Assembly (NCBI GenBank): GCA_947624075.1
Contig: CANQIM010000019.1
Span: 1 to 13,594 of the forward strand
Source of the DNA: an uncultured Bacilli bacterium
GTDB lineage: Bacteria; Bacillota_I; Bacilli_A; RF39; UBA660
Reading direction: 5' to 3'
Length of the DNA: 13,594 nucleotides
Position numbers and translations under genes: made by a program. The first letter of the stretch is position 1, and every line of letters begins with the position of its first letter. This document shows, piece after piece, positions 6,785 to 13,309 of this stretch. The notes below the pieces were generated by a model that was not told where the DNA came from, did not search any database, and worked only from the letters and a program-made list of their open reading frames with translations.

Positions 6785-7999
6785 ATGGGTTTATTAGATA
6801 AATTAAAAAAAGCTCTTTTTGAAGAAGAGTATGTTGAAGTAGATGAAAAACCTAAAAAAGTAAAAAAAGAAAAGCCTAAAAAAGAAGAAGTGGAAAAAAA
6901 GGAAAAGCCTGTTGCGAAAAAGGTAATTTTACCACGAAAGAAAAGTGTAAAAGTAGAAGAGTTACATGAAGAAGAATTGATAGATGAAGATTTTGAAATA
7001 AGACCTAAAGATGATATTATAAAGGAAACAGAAGAAGAAAACACTAGAGAATTGGAAAATACTATTGAAAAGGAAGCAACTATGCCTAGGATGACAAGAG
7101 AAGAGTTCAAAATGATGAATGATGAAGATTTTGTTGTGGAACCTAGTATAAGCTATGATGAACCAGAGATAGTTCAAGTTATAGATAATTCAGATAGTAA
7201 TTTTTTAGATGATAATACGAATAATGATAGTAGTAATAATTATTATCAAGGTAGCGATAATGAAAGTAAGCATTTATATGGAATGAATGAACCAGAAATA
7301 AGAGTTCAAGACTATGGTTCATATGAAAAGAAGGAAGAAAAAGGTTATTTTAGACCTTCTCCAATAATATCGCCAATTTATGGTATTTTAGATAGAAATT
7401 ATCGTAAAGAAGATGTTGTTTCTAAAAAGGATGTTAGAGTAGCTAGTTCGTATTCTAGGAAAAGAGTTAATATCGATGATGTAAGAGATAAGGCTTATGG
7501 TGGAATAAATAGTGTAAATGAAGTTAAAGAAACTGTTGAGTCGGATTTTGATAATTCATCTTTTGAAGTTGAAGAAATAGATGAAGATAAGAGATTAGTT
7601 GATTTGAGTGATTATGATGCAAAGCCTACTGTTAAAGAAGTAACCGTTGGTGATGCAGTGGAATATTTTCATGATTTAGGATTAGAATATAATGTAGACT
7701 ACGTTGATGCTTCAAAGGATGTTGCGAAAAAAAGAAGAAGTAGAGTAGAAGAAAATGCTAAAGTAGCAGAAGAAATAGAGCAAGAAGAGCAAGAAAAAGA
7801 AGTAGTGGTAGAAGAACCAAAACAACCTGAAGAGATTAAAGAAGAGATTAAACCCGTTGTAAAAAAAGAAAAAAAGGTTGTTGCCGTTGCCAAAGTTGAA
7901 TCAGTAGAACCGGTTAATGAAAAAGAAAAAGATCCGTTATTAGATACAAGTGATAATTTATTTGATTTAATCGATTCTATGTATCAAGAAAATGAATAG
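6785..7999 (+). CDS. Highly charged, probably disordered protein with short motifs; function unknown
   Basis: This 404-residue protein is dominated by Lys, Glu, Asp and Val. It is not a recognised enzyme. Residues 1-14 (MGLLDKLKKALFEE) form an amphipathic helix that could touch the membrane, reminiscent of the SepF N-terminus. About 20-180 is a charged, Asn/Ser-rich linker. At 189-206 there is a striking uncharged island, FRPSPIISPIYGILDRNY. A short helical segment, VGDAVEYFHDLGLEYNVDYV, sits at about 288-307. A second Lys/Glu-rich stretch leads to a C-terminal segment, LLDTSDNLFDLIDSMY (385-400). Three ordered islands in disordered chain suggest a scaffold that binds partners through short motifs; I recall ISPxYG-type islands in uncharacterised proteins of related bacteria but cannot name a function. 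AGAGGTGA precedes the ATG. It is co-transcribed with its neighbours. Confidence 0.7.
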   Translation: MGLLDKLKKALFEEEYVEVDEKPKKVKKEKPKKEEVEKKEKPVAKKVILPRKKSVKVEELHEEELIDEDFEIRPKDDIIKETEEENTRELENTIEKEATMPRMTREEFKMMNDEDFVVEPSISYDEPEIVQVIDNSDSNFLDDNTNNDSSNNYYQGSDNESKHLYGMNEPEIRVQDYGSYEKKEEKGYFRPSPIISPIYGILDRNYRKEDVVSKKDVRVASSYSRKRVNIDDVRDKAYGGINSVNEVKETVESDFDNSSFEVEEIDEDKRLVDLSDYDAKPTVKEVTVGDAVEYFHDLGLEYNVDYVDASKDVAKKRRSRVEENAKVAEEIEQEEQEKEVVVEEPKQPEEIKEEIKPVVKKEKKVVAVAKVESVEPVNEKEKDPLLDTSDNLFDLIDSMYQENE

Positions 8000-8011
8000 A
8001 AGGAGAAGACT

Positions 8012-8305
8012 ATGGAAACAGTAAATGTGTTTTTACCTATGATGCTTTATATGTTTGGAATAATTTTACTAATAGTTTTAATAATACTTGGTCTTAAATT
8101 AATTCAAATATTAAATAAAGTTGATAAAGTAGTTGATAACATTGAAAATAAAGTTAACAAGTTAAATGGTGCTTTTTCATTGATTGATAAGGCAACAGAT
8201 ACTATAGCTTTGTTAAGCGACAATGTAGTTACAGTTGTTTCAAATACTGTAGGTAAATTATTTAAAAGAAAGAACAAAGTAAGTGAGGAGGATTATTATG
8301 AGTAA
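8012..8305 (+). CDS. DUF948/YtxG-like single-pass membrane protein
   Basis: This 97-residue protein has one N-terminal membrane segment (about residues 8-32, MMLYMFGIILLIVLIILGLK). A helical region with regular hydrophobics follows (ILNKVDKVVDNIENKVNKLN...SLIDKATDTIALLSDNV), then a basic/acidic tail (FKRKNKVSEEDYYE). This is the architecture of the DUF948 (YtxG) family: a membrane anchor plus a t-SNARE-like helix. The tail faces the cytoplasm if the N-terminus is outside. AAGGAG lies six bases before the ATG. The stop codon overlaps the start of the YtxH-family gene by 8 nt. In B. subtilis ytxG and ytxH are neighbours in a stress-related operon, so the order supports both calls. The family's biochemical role is unknown. 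Confidence 0.75.
   Translation: METVNVFLPMMLYMFGIILLIVLIILGLKLIQILNKVDKVVDNIENKVNKLNGAFSLIDKATDTIALLSDNVVTVVSNTVGKLFKRKNKVSEEDYYE
8285..8291 (+). promoter_or_regulatory. Shine-Dalgarno site that sets the YtxH start
   Basis: GAGGAGG lies six bases before the ATG at 8298, inside the end of the upstream gene. It makes ATG 8298 the real start and rejects the in-frame GTG at 8283, which overlaps this site. Confidence 0.8.
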
Positions 8306-8729
8306 AGAAAACACAGGTATTGGAAAATTTGTTGCTGGCGCTGTTGTAGGTGCTGGACTTGGAGTATTATTTGCTCCTAAAAAAGGTAGTGAAATAAGAA
8401 AAGAGTTAAAAGTTAAAATTGATGAATTGATTTGTCAGATTAAAAAGATTGATGTAGAAGAAGTAAAAGCAGAATTTGATAATAAAGTTGAAGAAATTAG
8501 AAAAGAATTAAATGATTTAGATCGTGAAAAAGTTTTAGAAATAGCTAAAGATAAAGCTAAATTAGTAAAAGAGAAAGCTCAAGAGTTAGTTGATTTAGCT
8601 ATTGATAAAGGAACTCCAATTCTAAGAGATGCAGCTGAAGAAGTAAGAAAAAAATCAATAGAAGTAACAAAAGAAGTTCTAAAAAAATTAGAAAAAGCTG
8701 AAGAAAAGGCTGAAAAAGAAAGAAAGTAG
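8298..8729 (+). CDS. YtxH-family protein
   Basis: This 143-residue protein carries the YtxH signature near the N-terminus: GKFVAGAVVGAGLGVLFAPK, a glycine-rich hydrophobic segment, followed by a KGSEIRKEL helix. The remaining 110 residues are almost wholly helical and Lys/Glu-rich (for example VEEIRKELNDLDREKVLEIA), resembling LEA or apolipoprotein-like helices, with no Cys-based or catalytic motif. YtxH proteins are linked to general stress and envelope association in Bacillus; no reaction is known. Its ATG lies inside the last codons of the YtxG-like gene (ATGAGTAA), so the two are likely translated in a coupled, near-equal ratio. It is the last gene of the operon, followed by a weak terminator. 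Confidence 0.85.
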   Translation: MSKENTGIGKFVAGAVVGAGLGVLFAPKKGSEIRKELKVKIDELICQIKKIDVEEVKAEFDNKVEEIRKELNDLDREKVLEIAKDKAKLVKEKAQELVDLAIDKGTPILRDAAEEVRKKSIEVTKEVLKKLEKAEEKAEKERK

Positions 8730-8743
8730 TCTTTTCTTTTTTT
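8713..8743 (+). terminator. Weak terminator candidate after the YtxH gene
   Basis: AAAAGAAAG (8714-8722) can pair with CTTT-T-CTTTT (8731-8740) with one bulge, and the T run extends to 8743. The arm lies in the last codons. The stem is weak and purine/pyrimidine-skewed DNA gives such pairings by chance, so this is tentative. Confidence 0.35.
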
Positions 8744-8818
8744 AGTTATAAGAAAAAATCTTGTTTGATTTTGCTAGTTCAAAATAAAATGTTAGATCTA
8801 AACTTGTTTTATTGATAC

Positions 8819-8848
8819 TTGCATTTCAATTAATTAATGTGGTACAAT
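8819..8848 (+). promoter_or_regulatory. tyrS: Promoter of the tyrosine T-box operon
   Basis: TGG-TACAAT (8840-8848) is an extended -10 with five of six matches. A weak TTGCAT -35 at 8819-8824 has an 18-bp spacer. The predicted transcript start is near 8855, just before the T-box stem I. Confidence 0.65.
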
Positions 8849-8854
8849 AGGACT

Positions 8855-9070
8855 GTAAATTTTTGATGAGCAATATATTAGTAGAAATTACTTGATTTTT
8901 AGAGACCTAGTGGTTGGTGTAAACTAGGATGATAGTAATTGTCGAAATACAATATTGGGAGAAAAATCGTTTACAGCGTTAATGTAGAAAGAGCATAAGT
9001 TTAACTTATGAATTAAGGTGGTACCGCGATTTTTTCGTCCTTATGGATGGAAGAGTCGTTTTTTATTTAT
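8855..9070 (+). ncRNA. tyrS: Tyrosine-specific T-box riboswitch with terminator
   Basis: Stem I base CAATAT/ATATTG pairs 8871-8876 with 8952-8957, and the upper helix AATTACT/AGTAATT pairs 8886-8892 with 8934-8940. Between them lies the specifier loop, with AGTA on one side and GAA on the other. The triplet after GAA-A is TAC (8948-8950), a tyrosine codon, followed by the conserved A. The distal arm is CCTAGT/ACTAGG (8906-8911, 8923-8928). A simple stem II (TTTACA/TGTAGA, 8970-8988) and stem III (CATAAGT/ACTTATG, 8994-9010) follow. The T-box AAGGTGGTACCGCG is at 9015-9028; its UGGU (9019-9022) matches an ACCA tRNA end. The alternative terminator is a 14-bp stem, 9027-9040 with 9045-9058, loop TTAT, then six T. 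Uncharged tRNA-Tyr should stabilise the antiterminator and switch on the two genes downstream. Confidence 0.96.
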
Positions 9071-9086
9071 AAATTATTTTATTTTT

Positions 9087-9091
9087 GGAGG
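9087..9091 (+). promoter_or_regulatory. Shine-Dalgarno site that sets the CYTH gene start
   Basis: GGAGG lies seven bases before ATG 9099 but only one base before the in-frame ATG at 9093. This fixes the start at 9099 and excludes a GTG at 9018, which lies within the T-box itself. Confidence 0.75.
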
Positions 9092-9098
9092 AATGATT

Positions 9099-9647
9099 AT
9101 GCATACAGAGTATGAAGTTAGAGTCTTAGATATTGATAAGGATAAAATAGTTGAAAAGCTAGAAAGTATGAAAGCAGAGTTTCAATGGGATTTGTTACAA
9201 AGAAGATATGTTTATGATTTTAAACCAGCAGAAAATGGTAAATGGATTAGATTAAGAACAAATGGTCAGAAGACTACACTTACTGTTAAAAATGTTGTTA
9301 CATCAGAAATTGATGGAACACAAGAATTAGAAGTAGAAGTAGATAATTTTGAAAGATGTAATCTTATTTTGAAAGAACTAGGTTATGAGGCAAAAAGTTA
9401 TCAAGAAAATAGAAGATGTCAATATTTATTTAATGGAGTAGAAGTTGATATAGATTCATGGCCATTAATTCCAACATATTTGGAAATTGAAGGTGCAAGT
9501 GAAGATGCTGTTTATAATGCAGTAGATGCTTTGGGTATTGAAAGAGAAAAAATAGTTACCAAGGATGTAGAAAGTATTTATAAAGATATTTATAATATTG
9601 CTGTTGCTGAGTATGAGAATTTAAGATTGGAGGAAGAAAGAAAATGA
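9099..9647 (+). CDS. CYTH-domain protein (class IV adenylate cyclase / triphosphatase-like)
   Basis: This 182-residue protein is a CYTH (triphosphate tunnel) domain. Such enzymes bind triphosphates with metal ions inside a beta-barrel and act as triphosphatases or, in a few cases, adenylate cyclases. Visible are the N-terminal EYEVR (E4, E6, R8; usually ExExK, so Arg here), WIRLRT at 49-54, LTVK at 61-64, QELEVEVD at 75-82, NRRCQY at 104-109, VEVDIDSWPLIPTYLEIEG at 114-132 with acidic pairs, and a C-terminal helix. Acidic and basic tunnel residues appear in the family order, so it is probably active, but its substrate cannot be inferred. It is the first gene behind a tyrosine T-box and overlaps tyrS by ATGA, so it should rise with tyrS when charged tRNA-Tyr is scarce. 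Confidence 0.85.
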   Translation: MHTEYEVRVLDIDKDKIVEKLESMKAEFQWDLLQRRYVYDFKPAENGKWIRLRTNGQKTTLTVKNVVTSEIDGTQELEVEVDNFERCNLILKELGYEAKSYQENRRCQYLFNGVEVDIDSWPLIPTYLEIEGASEDAVYNAVDALGIEREKIVTKDVESIYKDIYNIAVAEYENLRLEEERK

Positions 9648-10876
9648 CATTTTTTGAAGAATTAAAATGGCGTGGTTTAATTAAAGATATTTCTAGTGAT
9701 GAACTAGAAGATAAATTAAATAATGATAAACTTACTTTTTATATTGGAGCAGATCCTACGGCAGAAAGTTTGCATATTGGACAATTTCCAACTTTCTTGA
9801 TGGTAGAAAGACTAAAAAGGGCAGGACATAAGCCTATTATTTTAGTAGGTGGTGCAACGGGAAGAGTTGGTGATCCTAGAGGAACTGGGGAAAGAGAAAA
9901 AGCAGATATCGCTGTTATCGAGAAAAATTTTGGTAAGATAAAGGAGCAGATGAGAAAGCTTTTTGGTAATGATGTTACAATTGTTAATAATTTTGATTGG
10001 TTTAAAGATATGAATTTAATTGACTTTTTACGTGATGTTGGAAAATACGTTAATGTTAGTTATATGTTAAGTAAAGATTTAGTTAAGAGGCAACTTGATA
10101 TTGGTATTTCTTATGCAGAATTTTCATATATGTTAATACAAGGCTATGATTTTAAAGAATTGCACGATAAATATGGAGTTAATTTGCAATTTGGTGGTTC
10201 TGATCAATGGGGAAATCTAACAACAGGAATTGAACTTATTAGAAAGTTAAATAATGAAGAAGTCTATGCTTTTTCAATGCCTTTAACAACAGATTCAGAA
10301 GGCAATAAACTTGGTAAATCATATGGAAATGCTTTATGGCTAGATAAAGAAAAAACTTCTAGTTATGAATTGTATCAATATATGCTTAATTTTGAAGATG
10401 TTATGATTGAAGATTATTTAAAGAAATTTACTTTCTTGTCAAAAGATGAAATTGATAATATTATGAAAGAACATAATGAAAAGCCTGAGTTGCGTTTAGC
10501 TCAAAAAAAGTTAGCTGAAGAAGTAATTAGTTTTGTTCATGATAAAGAAAGTTATTTAGAAGCTGTTAAAATTAGTGAAAGTTTATTTAGTGGCGATATA
10601 AAGAGCTTTACTGGTAAACAAATAGAAGAAGCTTTTAAAGGAATAGATGCTTTTAAGATTAATGAAGAGATGAATATTATTGATTTATTAGTAAATGTAG
10701 GAATTTGTTCAAGTAAAAGAGAAGCTAGAGAATTTGTAAATAATTCATCAATTAGTTTGAATGGTGAAAAGGTAACTGACTTGGATTTTGTTGTTACAAG
10801 AGATAAATTGATTGAAGAAAAATATATTGTTATTAGACGTGGTAAAAAGAAATACTATGTTGGTACTATGGAATAG
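9644..10876 (+). CDS. tyrS: Tyrosyl-tRNA synthetase (TyrS)
   Basis: This 410-residue class I synthetase charges tRNA-Tyr with tyrosine using ATP. HIGQ at 44-47 is the HIGH-type motif; YIGADPTA at 33-40 lies in the active site; GGSDQWGN (184-191) is part of the tyrosine pocket; KLGKS at 222-226 is the KMSKS-type loop. The C-terminal region is an S4-like RNA-binding domain (about 345-405, LLVNVGICSSKREAREFVNN and later ISLNGEKV). Length fits the bacterial TyrS class. The ATG overlaps the end of the CYTH gene by four bases (ATGA), with GGAGG ten bases upstream. A strong hairpin terminator follows. Control is by the tyrosine T-box shared with the CYTH gene. Confidence 0.97.
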   Translation: MTFFEELKWRGLIKDISSDELEDKLNNDKLTFYIGADPTAESLHIGQFPTFLMVERLKRAGHKPIILVGGATGRVGDPRGTGEREKADIAVIEKNFGKIKEQMRKLFGNDVTIVNNFDWFKDMNLIDFLRDVGKYVNVSYMLSKDLVKRQLDIGISYAEFSYMLIQGYDFKELHDKYGVNLQFGGSDQWGNLTTGIELIRKLNNEEVYAFSMPLTTDSEGNKLGKSYGNALWLDKEKTSSYELYQYMLNFEDVMIEDYLKKFTFLSKDEIDNIMKEHNEKPELRLAQKKLAEEVISFVHDKESYLEAVKISESLFSGDIKSFTGKQIEEAFKGIDAFKINEEMNIIDLLVNVGICSSKREAREFVNNSSISLNGEKVTDLDFVVTRDKLIEEKYIVIRRGKKKYYVGTME

Positions 10877-10911
10877 AGAAAATGTAAGGAGATGTAAACA
10901 TTTTCTTTTTT
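10877..10911 (+). terminator. tyrS: Terminator of the CYTH-tyrS operon
   Basis: A perfect 9-bp stem AGAAAATGT / ACATTTTCT (10877-10885 with 10898-10906) has a 12-nt loop and a T run through 10911, directly after the tyrS stop codon. Confidence 0.85.
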
Positions 10912-10923
10912 CTTTCAATCAGC

Positions 10924-10952
10924 TTTAAAAATTAGGTTCAGTTTGATAGAAT
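10924..10952 (+). promoter_or_regulatory. Promoter of the seven-repeat protein and phosphatase pair
   Basis: TTTAAA (10924-10929, four of six), 17-bp spacer ending TGA, then TAGAAT (10947-10952, five of six): an extended -10 promoter. The predicted start near 10959 coincides with the AAAGGAG at 10959-10965, giving a 12-nt leader. Confidence 0.6.
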
Positions 10953-10970
10953 TAGATTAAAGGAGTTAGT

Positions 10971-12149
10971 ATGAATAAAAATAAAGAAACGAAAAATAAA
11001 ATAAAATTATTAAAATTTGTTACGGTCTTTTTTCTAATAGTATTATTTTTGGAGCTAAGTTATATGATATATAAAATGAGTTATCAAGTGAATAAAGAAA
11101 TTTATTTTGATGGAATTAACAGTATAGTTAAAATAGATAAAGGCTATATTGGTGTTGGGGGAAATAATGATAATGAGAAATTATATGAGAAAGCTAAAAT
11201 AACTAGATATGATGAAAAAAAGGAAAAGATATTTGAAAATCTTTATAATAAAGGAATTGCTAGTACATATAATAGTGTTTGTGTTGATAATGATTATTTT
11301 GTAGCGGTTGGTAAATATACGAAAAATGCTAAAGATTATGAAAAAGATTATACACAAGGTTTAATAGTCAAGTATGATAAAAGTGGAAAAATTGTTTGGG
11401 AAAAACATTTTTCGGATGCTGAGAAGACAAATTTTAGGAAAATAAAGAAAGTAAATGATAAGTATATAGTTGTCGGTGAAAGTTTATTTGAAAGGGAAAA
11501 TAAATCTTTAATAGGTGGAGCTTATATTATTATGTATGATGAAGATGGTAGTATTGTTTGGCAACAAAGATATGGCAATAATAGTATGGCTTTGTTCAAT
11601 GATTTTTTAGTAATTGATGATAATATATATGTTGTTGGCAAAAACAATGAAAATTTGGGTATTATTATTAAATATGATATGTCTGGTAATATGTTAGATG
11701 AAAAAAGTTATGATGGTGTTGATAATTTAGGCTTTAGTAGTGTTTGTTTGGAAGATGACTTTTTATACGTTGTAGGTGCTAAGGGTAATGATAGTTTACT
11801 TTTGAAATATGATTTAGAAGGAGAATTAATTTCTGAGAAGTTTTATTCAGAAAAAAATAAAAGTCGTTTTAATCGAATAATAACGGATGAAAATGGAGAT
11901 TTGATTGTAATTGGCATTAGGTATAATGAAAAACGTCAAATTCATGATGGAATAATTGCTAAATACGATAAAGATTTAGAAAAACAAGCCATTATATTTT
12001 ACGATGAAGATAGTGATGCTTACTTTACCGATGTTATTTTAGATGAGAAAAATTATTTAGTTGTTGGTTATTCTTTATACGAAGATGCTTATTTAACTAA
12101 ATTTAATTTATATAGTAATGCATTAAAGGAATTAGGTGTTAATGGATGA
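10971..12149 (+). CDS. Membrane-anchored seven-repeat protein, probably a beta-propeller
   Basis: This 392-residue protein has a basic N-terminus and one membrane segment at about 12-34 (IKLLKFVTVFFLIVLFLELS), probably an uncleaved anchor with the rest outside. Residues from about 45 to the end contain seven consecutive repeats of about 40-52 residues. Each runs: 'F..I..-..D.Y.VVG....' then a glycine/loop part, then 'G.I.KYD..G..-.EK.Y'. Repeats begin near residues 45, 97, 152, 206, 252, 297 and 350. Examples of the central strand are YIVVGES, IYVVGKN, LYVVGAK and YLVVGYS. The last repeat ends at the C-terminus, as expected if the blades close into a ring. I do not know the ligand. AAAGGAG precedes the ATG, and the stop overlaps the phosphatase start (ATGA). 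Confidence 0.75.
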   Translation: MNKNKETKNKIKLLKFVTVFFLIVLFLELSYMIYKMSYQVNKEIYFDGINSIVKIDKGYIGVGGNNDNEKLYEKAKITRYDEKKEKIFENLYNKGIASTYNSVCVDNDYFVAVGKYTKNAKDYEKDYTQGLIVKYDKSGKIVWEKHFSDAEKTNFRKIKKVNDKYIVVGESLFERENKSLIGGAYIIMYDEDGSIVWQQRYGNNSMALFNDFLVIDDNIYVVGKNNENLGIIIKYDMSGNMLDEKSYDGVDNLGFSSVCLEDDFLYVVGAKGNDSLLLKYDLEGELISEKFYSEKNKSRFNRIITDENGDLIVIGIRYNEKRQIHDGIIAKYDKDLEKQAIIFYDEDSDAYFTDVILDEKNYLVVGYSLYEDAYLTKFNLYSNALKELGVNG

Positions 12150-12697
12150 AAATTACTTTAGTTAGGCATGGACAAACTGATATGAATAAAGATAATATTA
12201 TTCAAGGACGAATGAATAACTTATTAAGTGATGAAGGTAGGAGACAGTGCCAAGAGCTTAAAAGAAAATTAGCTCAAAAACATTTTGATGTTTGCTACAT
12301 GTCACCTTTAGTTAGAACTGTTGAAACAGCAATGATTTTGATAGGTGATAGAGTTTATACAATTCGTGATGATCGACTTTTAGAACGAGATATGGGTGAG
12401 CTTGAAGGTTGTAAGTGGGAAAGCTATGATCCTGTTAAATATTGGGATGTCTCTCTTGATTCTTCTGATAGAAATGTTGAAAATGTAAGTTCTATTTGTA
12501 AACGATGCCGAGATTTTTTAAATTATATAATAAAAAAACATCCTGGAAAGGACATATTGATAGTTACTCATGCAGCACCTTTAAGAGTGATGAGAAAACT
12601 GCTATTGAAAGAAAAAATTGAAGGCAATTTATATGACTTAAATATTGGTAACTGCTATTGTGAAGAATTTGAAGTAAATGAAAAAGAACATTTTTGA
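12146..12697 (+). CDS. Histidine phosphatase family protein (phosphoglycerate-mutase-like)
   Basis: This 183-residue protein has the histidine phosphatase fold. RHG is at 7-9 with catalytic His8; SPLVRTVETA at 53-62 includes the phosphate-binding Arg57; LLERDMGELEG at 78-88 carries Glu80 as likely acid; VTHAAPLR at 140-147 includes the second His142. All core residues are present, so an active phosphatase or mutase is likely. The substrate is not set by sequence: related proteins include PhoE-type phosphatases, alpha-ribazole phosphatase and phosphoglycerate mutase, and the short length fits a phosphatase better than a glycolytic mutase. ATG 12146 overlaps the upstream stop by four bases with AGGTG seven bases before it. 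Coupling to a surface protein is unusual. It converges on rpsD. Confidence 0.9.
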   Translation: MKITLVRHGQTDMNKDNIIQGRMNNLLSDEGRRQCQELKRKLAQKHFDVCYMSPLVRTVETAMILIGDRVYTIRDDRLLERDMGELEGCKWESYDPVKYWDVSLDSSDRNVENVSSICKRCRDFLNYIIKKHPGKDILIVTHAAPLRVMRKLLLKEKIEGNLYDLNIGNCYCEEFEVNEKEHF

Positions 12698-12708
12698 ATG
12701 TCCTTTTT
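12682..12708. terminator. Bidirectional terminator shared by the phosphatase gene and rpsD
   Basis: AAAAGAACATT (12682-12692) pairs with AATGTCCTTTT (12697-12707) with one A-C mismatch and a TTTG loop. T runs follow on both strands. The hairpin overlaps the phosphatase stop (12695-12697) and the rpsD stop (12707-12709), which are only nine bases apart. Confidence 0.75.
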
Positions 12709-13309
12709 ACTTGTTATAAAATTCAACAATTAGTGCTTCATTAATATCAGCATTAAGTTCGTTTCTTTCTGGTAATCTAACATAAGTTGAAGTCATTTTA
12801 CCTTCATCATAATTGATGAATTCAACTCTTTTTGATACTTTTGCTAAAGCATCAGCAACTACTTTTAGATTCTTGTCATCTTCTTTTAGTGAAATGACAT
12901 CGCCAACTTTAACTCGGTATGATGGAATATCAACTTTCTTACCATTAACAGTAACATGTCCATGATTGACAAGTTGTCTAGCACCACGACGAGTAGTTGC
13001 AAAACCAGTACGATAAACTAGGTTATCTAAACGTGACTCTAATAATCTTAAGAAGTTAGTACCTTGAATACCTTTCATTTTAGCAGCTTCTTCAAAAGTT
13101 TTTCTGAATTGTCTTTCGTTTAAGCCGTACATGAAACGTACCTTTTGTTTTTCTTTTAATTGAGTACCATAATCAGATAACTTACCTTTACGAGCATTGC
13201 CATGTTGTCCAGGTCCATAAGGACGACGAGCTAATTCCTTACCAGTTTCACTGATAGAAAAGCCAACACGACGAGCTTGTTTATAACTAGATCCAGTATA
13301 TCTTGCCAT
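12707..13309 (-). CDS. rpsD: 30S ribosomal protein S4 (RpsD), zinc-free form
   Basis: This 200-residue protein is a primary 16S rRNA-binding protein of the small subunit body and contributes to decoding accuracy. It begins MARYTGSSYKQARRVGFS, then ELARRPYGPGQHGNARKGKL, an RFMYGL.ERQFRKTFEEAAK segment, and a central S4 RNA-binding domain (about 92-155: FLRLLESRLDNLVYRTGFA...NHGHVTVNGKKV). It ends in DINEALIVEFYNK. Cysteines of the zinc-binding form are absent from the N-terminus, so it is the 'C-minus' type. AAAGGAG lies seven bases before the ATG. Transcription is monocistronic, from a consensus promoter, with a roughly 158-nt leader, in line with autogenous control of rpsD known in B. subtilis. 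Confidence 0.97.
   Translation of the reverse strand: MARYTGSSYKQARRVGFSISETGKELARRPYGPGQHGNARKGKLSDYGTQLKEKQKVRFMYGLNERQFRKTFEEAAKMKGIQGTNFLRLLESRLDNLVYRTGFATTRRGARQLVNHGHVTVNGKKVDIPSYRVKVGDVISLKEDDKNLKVVADALAKVSKRVEFINYDEGKMTSTYVRLPERNELNADINEALIVEFYNK

Noticed and set aside
6736..7177. Two minus-strand open frames opposite the charged protein gene
   Set aside because: They are Ser/Phe-rich mirror images of Lys/Glu-rich codons, with no ribosome binding site and no separate promoter.
7699..7893. Minus-strand open frame rich in Ser, Thr and Cys
   Set aside because: Antisense shadow of the GAA/GAG-rich coding repeats; low complexity and no start signal.
8782..8813. Inverted repeat AATAAAA...TTTTATT with a central TTAGATCTAA palindrome before the T-box promoter
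   Set aside because: AT-rich, no T run and no known operator form; it could be a regulator site but nothing else in the sequence supports that.
9018..9098. Upstream extension of the CYTH gene to a GTG at 9018
   Set aside because: The extension is the T-box sequence and its terminator read as protein; GGAGG at 9087-9091 fits ATG 9099.
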